DNA from: JBOHHR01 sp050740975 | GTDB lineage: Bacteria; Pseudomonadota; Gammaproteobacteria; JBOHHR01 | Direction: 5' to 3' | Assembly: GCA_050740975.1 (NCBI GenBank) | Contig: JBOIEE010000188.1 | Coordinates: 1-7,777, forward strand | Length of the DNA: 7,777 nt | Part shown: piece by piece, positions 6,541 through 7,777 of the stretch | How the letters are laid out: each line of letters opens with the position of its first letter | How positions within the stretch are numbered: the first letter of the stretch is position 1 | Made by a program: the position numbers and the translations under genes | Notes under the pieces: model-generated | Database searches by the model: none | Told to the model about the DNA's origin: nothing | Seen by the model: only the letters and a program-made list of their open reading frames with translations

Positions 6541-7157
6541 TACAGTGACCCTTGTGATTGACCGGGATGGGCTCCTTCGATGAGGCTAGGTAGCAGTGAC
6601 CTGAGCTTTTTTCGGGCATGAAACATACGCGTTTTTACTGTGCTTTCCGGGCACCCCATCACCTGAGCGATGTCCGAGTAACGCATTCCGTGAAAGTAGG
6701 CGAGCTCAACGACCGTGCGCTGCTCGCGCGACAATGATTCCAGCGCCACCAGCACCCAATCCGTCAACTCCAATTGTTCCATCGTAGCCTCATCATCGCT
6801 CGGCAAATCGGGCTCGATATCCTGAATGGAGACATCTGCGTAGTTCGCCTGATATTGGTCCAGCAATTTGAGCGACTTTCGATAGGCGATACTGAGAATC
6901 CAGGTGGAAGCGCGCGATGTCAGCTCCAAGTTCGCCGCTTTTTCCCACACTACCAACATCACGTCATTGATGATCTCTTCGGTCGACTCTAGACGGCGCG
7001 TCATGCGATAAATGAATCGAAATAAGTAGTGGTAGTAGCGATTGTAGAGCTGCTCGAAAGCCTGCTGATCGCCAGCGCCGATGCGCCGGATCAGATCCGC
7101 ATCATCGTGTGCCTCACGCATCGCCCTAGGGTCACCGCAACCTGGATTATTATTCAT
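6540..7157 (-). CDS. ECF-type RNA polymerase sigma-70 family factor
   Basis: A 205-aa extracytoplasmic-function sigma factor that redirects RNA polymerase to a specific regulon. Region 2 runs from about residue 20 (DLIRRIGAGDQQAFEQLYNR) through LFRFIYRMTRRLESTEEIIN and VMLVVWEKA, including the core-binding and -10-recognition helices. Region 4 is LSREQRTVVELAYFHGMRY followed by the helix-turn-helix SDIAQVMGCPESTVKTRMFHARKKLR. There is no region 1.1 or 3, as expected. The acidic linker (DIEPDLPSDDE) is normal for the group. It is the first gene of the sigma/anti-sigma/protease unit and overlaps the anti-sigma ATG by one base. I chose ATG 7157; it has no obvious Shine-Dalgarno sequence and lies in the arm of an inverted repeat. 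An internal ATG at residue 13 is an alternative that keeps all conserved regions. The regulon is unknown; autoregulation is usual for such factors. Confidence 0.95.
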   Translation of the reverse strand: MNNNPGCGDPRAMREAHDDADLIRRIGAGDQQAFEQLYNRYYHYLFRFIYRMTRRLESTEEIINDVMLVVWEKAANLELTSRASTWILSIAYRKSLKLLDQYQANYADVSIQDIEPDLPSDDEATMEQLELTDWVLVALESLSREQRTVVELAYFHGMRYSDIAQVMGCPESTVKTRMFHARKKLRSLLPSLIEGAHPGQSQGSL

Positions 7158-7174
7158 AGAGCTTTATGTCTATG
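7155..7174 (-). promoter_or_regulatory. Inverted repeat covering the sigma factor start codon
   Basis: On the minus strand CATAGA (7174-7169) and TCTATG (7160-7155) are perfect six-base complementary arms around an 8-base loop. The ATG start of the sigma gene is part of the downstream arm. In mRNA this could mask the start codon; in DNA it could be a small operator. The stem is AT-rich and short, so its stability is modest. Confidence 0.35.
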
Positions 7175-7203
7175 GTGTATTGTGCGGCGTGCCCCCTCGG
7201 GTC

Positions 7204-7230
7204 CAGTCGCCAACCATGAACCTGTGTTCC
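7204..7230 (-). promoter_or_regulatory. Candidate ECF-type promoter of the sigma operon
   Basis: On the minus strand GGAAC (7230-7226) resembles the -35 element shared by many ECF promoters. It is followed after 16 bases by CGACTG (7209-7204), an imperfect -10. The site would start transcription about 40 bases before the sigma ATG, consistent with autoregulation. A single copy of a five-base motif is weak evidence. Confidence 0.2.
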
Positions 7231-7338
7231 TCTATATGTATTCTTTGAAGTCATGAAAAGGTTCAATCGCTTTGCCTCTCATGTTCGGCAATAACTGCAC
7301 ACGAGCACGGGCTATAATTACTTATGGAACACTCAACT

Positions 7339-7777
7339 CTAAAACCCGAAAGAGACAGAGACAACAACAGGGTTTCCCACACCTGCGGCCCCAGATGCGG
7401 GCCCAACGGGGTCCAGCCCAGTCTGATACGTGTCATAGTAACGTAGATCGATCGCCGCATATTTGTGTAAGAACCAAGTAACGCCGATATTCCAGTAAAG
7501 AGAGTCGTACCCAAAAACGGAGTTCGCGTCTTCGTAGCCGATACTGCTCGAAACATTCACATTTTCCGCTAGTGGGAACCGCGCCTGTAACTCGTAATCC
7601 TCGATTGAGTTGCTGCTGCCATAGGCGTCATAGGCAACCCCCACCCGCGCAGTAACCAGATCGCGAAAATGAACCTGGCCGAATAATTCACTGTAATCAG
7701 CTCCGTGTCCATACACCCTGCCGTCATAGACATAACCGGCCACCATTGCCTCGGCGCGCCAGTCCCCGGATAGCGAG
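7339..7777 (-). CDS. TorF/TIGR02001-type outer-membrane putative porin, 5' end outside window
   Basis: The C-terminal 145 residues of a beta-barrel-like protein are present. The frame is open to the window edge, where GDWRAEAMVAGYVYDGRVYG reads straight through the first internal Met at 7746, so that Met is not the true start. Alternating aromatic and polar strands (VTARVGVAYDAYG, YELQARFPL, YWNIGVTWFL, AAIDLRYYDT) end in VVVSVSFGF with a terminal Phe, the usual outer-membrane insertion signal. YWNIG...WFL...IDLRYYDT is, from memory, typical of the TIGR02001 (Gcw_chp) family, named TorF family putative porin in current annotation, whose function is not established. It is upstream of the sigma operon with a 181-base gap, so cotranscription is uncertain. 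No clear terminator follows its stop. Confidence 0.85.
   Translation of the reverse strand, partial: SLSGDWRAEAMVAGYVYDGRVYGHGADYSELFGQVHFRDLVTARVGVAYDAYGSSNSIEDYELQARFPLAENVNVSSSIGYEDANSVFGYDSLYWNIGVTWFLHKYAAIDLRYYDTYQTGLDPVGPASGAAGVGNPVVVSVSFGF

Noticed and set aside
7313..7318. TATAAT as a plus-strand -10 box
   Set aside because: No -35 element lies at the right distance and no plus-strand gene follows.
1..7777. CRISPR array, tRNA or rRNA genes, insertion sequence with inverted ends
   Set aside because: I saw no regularly spaced repeats, no tRNA-like cloverleaf, no rRNA signature and no transposase motif.

Overview
The window looks like a chromosomal segment of a fairly GC-rich Gram-negative bacterium, most likely a proteobacterium. 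The reasons are a TorF/TIGR02001-type outer-membrane barrel protein, a lipoprotein with a standard lipobox, an exported cupredoxin, and an ECF sigma factor with a membrane-bound zinc-finger anti-sigma factor. The species cannot be named from sequence alone. Every convincing gene lies on the minus strand, so transcription runs from high to low coordinates. Two genes are cut by the window edges: the antiporter at the left (its 3' part is missing) and the barrel protein at the right (its 5' part is missing).

Right block (4490-7777). After the end of a TorF-like porin (7339 to beyond 7777) comes a tight three-gene unit: an ECF sigma factor (7157-6540), a one-TM anti-sigma factor (6540-5806) and a lipoprotein S8/subtilisin-family protease (5809-4490). 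The three reading frames overlap by 1 and 4 bases, which suggests translational coupling. The periplasmic end of the anti-sigma factor looks like a subtilase propeptide (I9-like) domain, and a similar domain precedes the catalytic domain of the protease. The protease keeps Asp/His/Ser but appears to lack the oxyanion-hole Asn. This cassette is the best candidate for an under-described regulatory system: a sigma factor whose inhibitor may be read out by, or bound to, its own co-encoded protease or pseudoprotease.

Middle (3105-4489). About 700 bases (3777-4489) hold no gene I can support. They are followed by a secreted plastocyanin-like type-1 copper protein (3716-3216) with a complete His-Cys-His-Met ligand set. 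A 110-base spacer after it is rich in short palindromes and probably carries the control region of the next operon.

Left block (1-3104). A possible 56-aa leader ORF with a very good ribosome binding site precedes a flavoprotein (2919-1357) that closely resembles animal FOXRED2/ERFAD from its FAD-binding N-terminus to its C-terminus. A possible 52-aa ORF (1348-1190) overlaps the start of a CPA2/Kef-type cation:proton antiporter (1193 to beyond 1) in a GTGA arrangement. The flavoprotein and antiporter probably form one operon, so a redox enzyme may be linked to ion or pH homeostasis, as in the KefF-KefC pairing. That functional link is inference.
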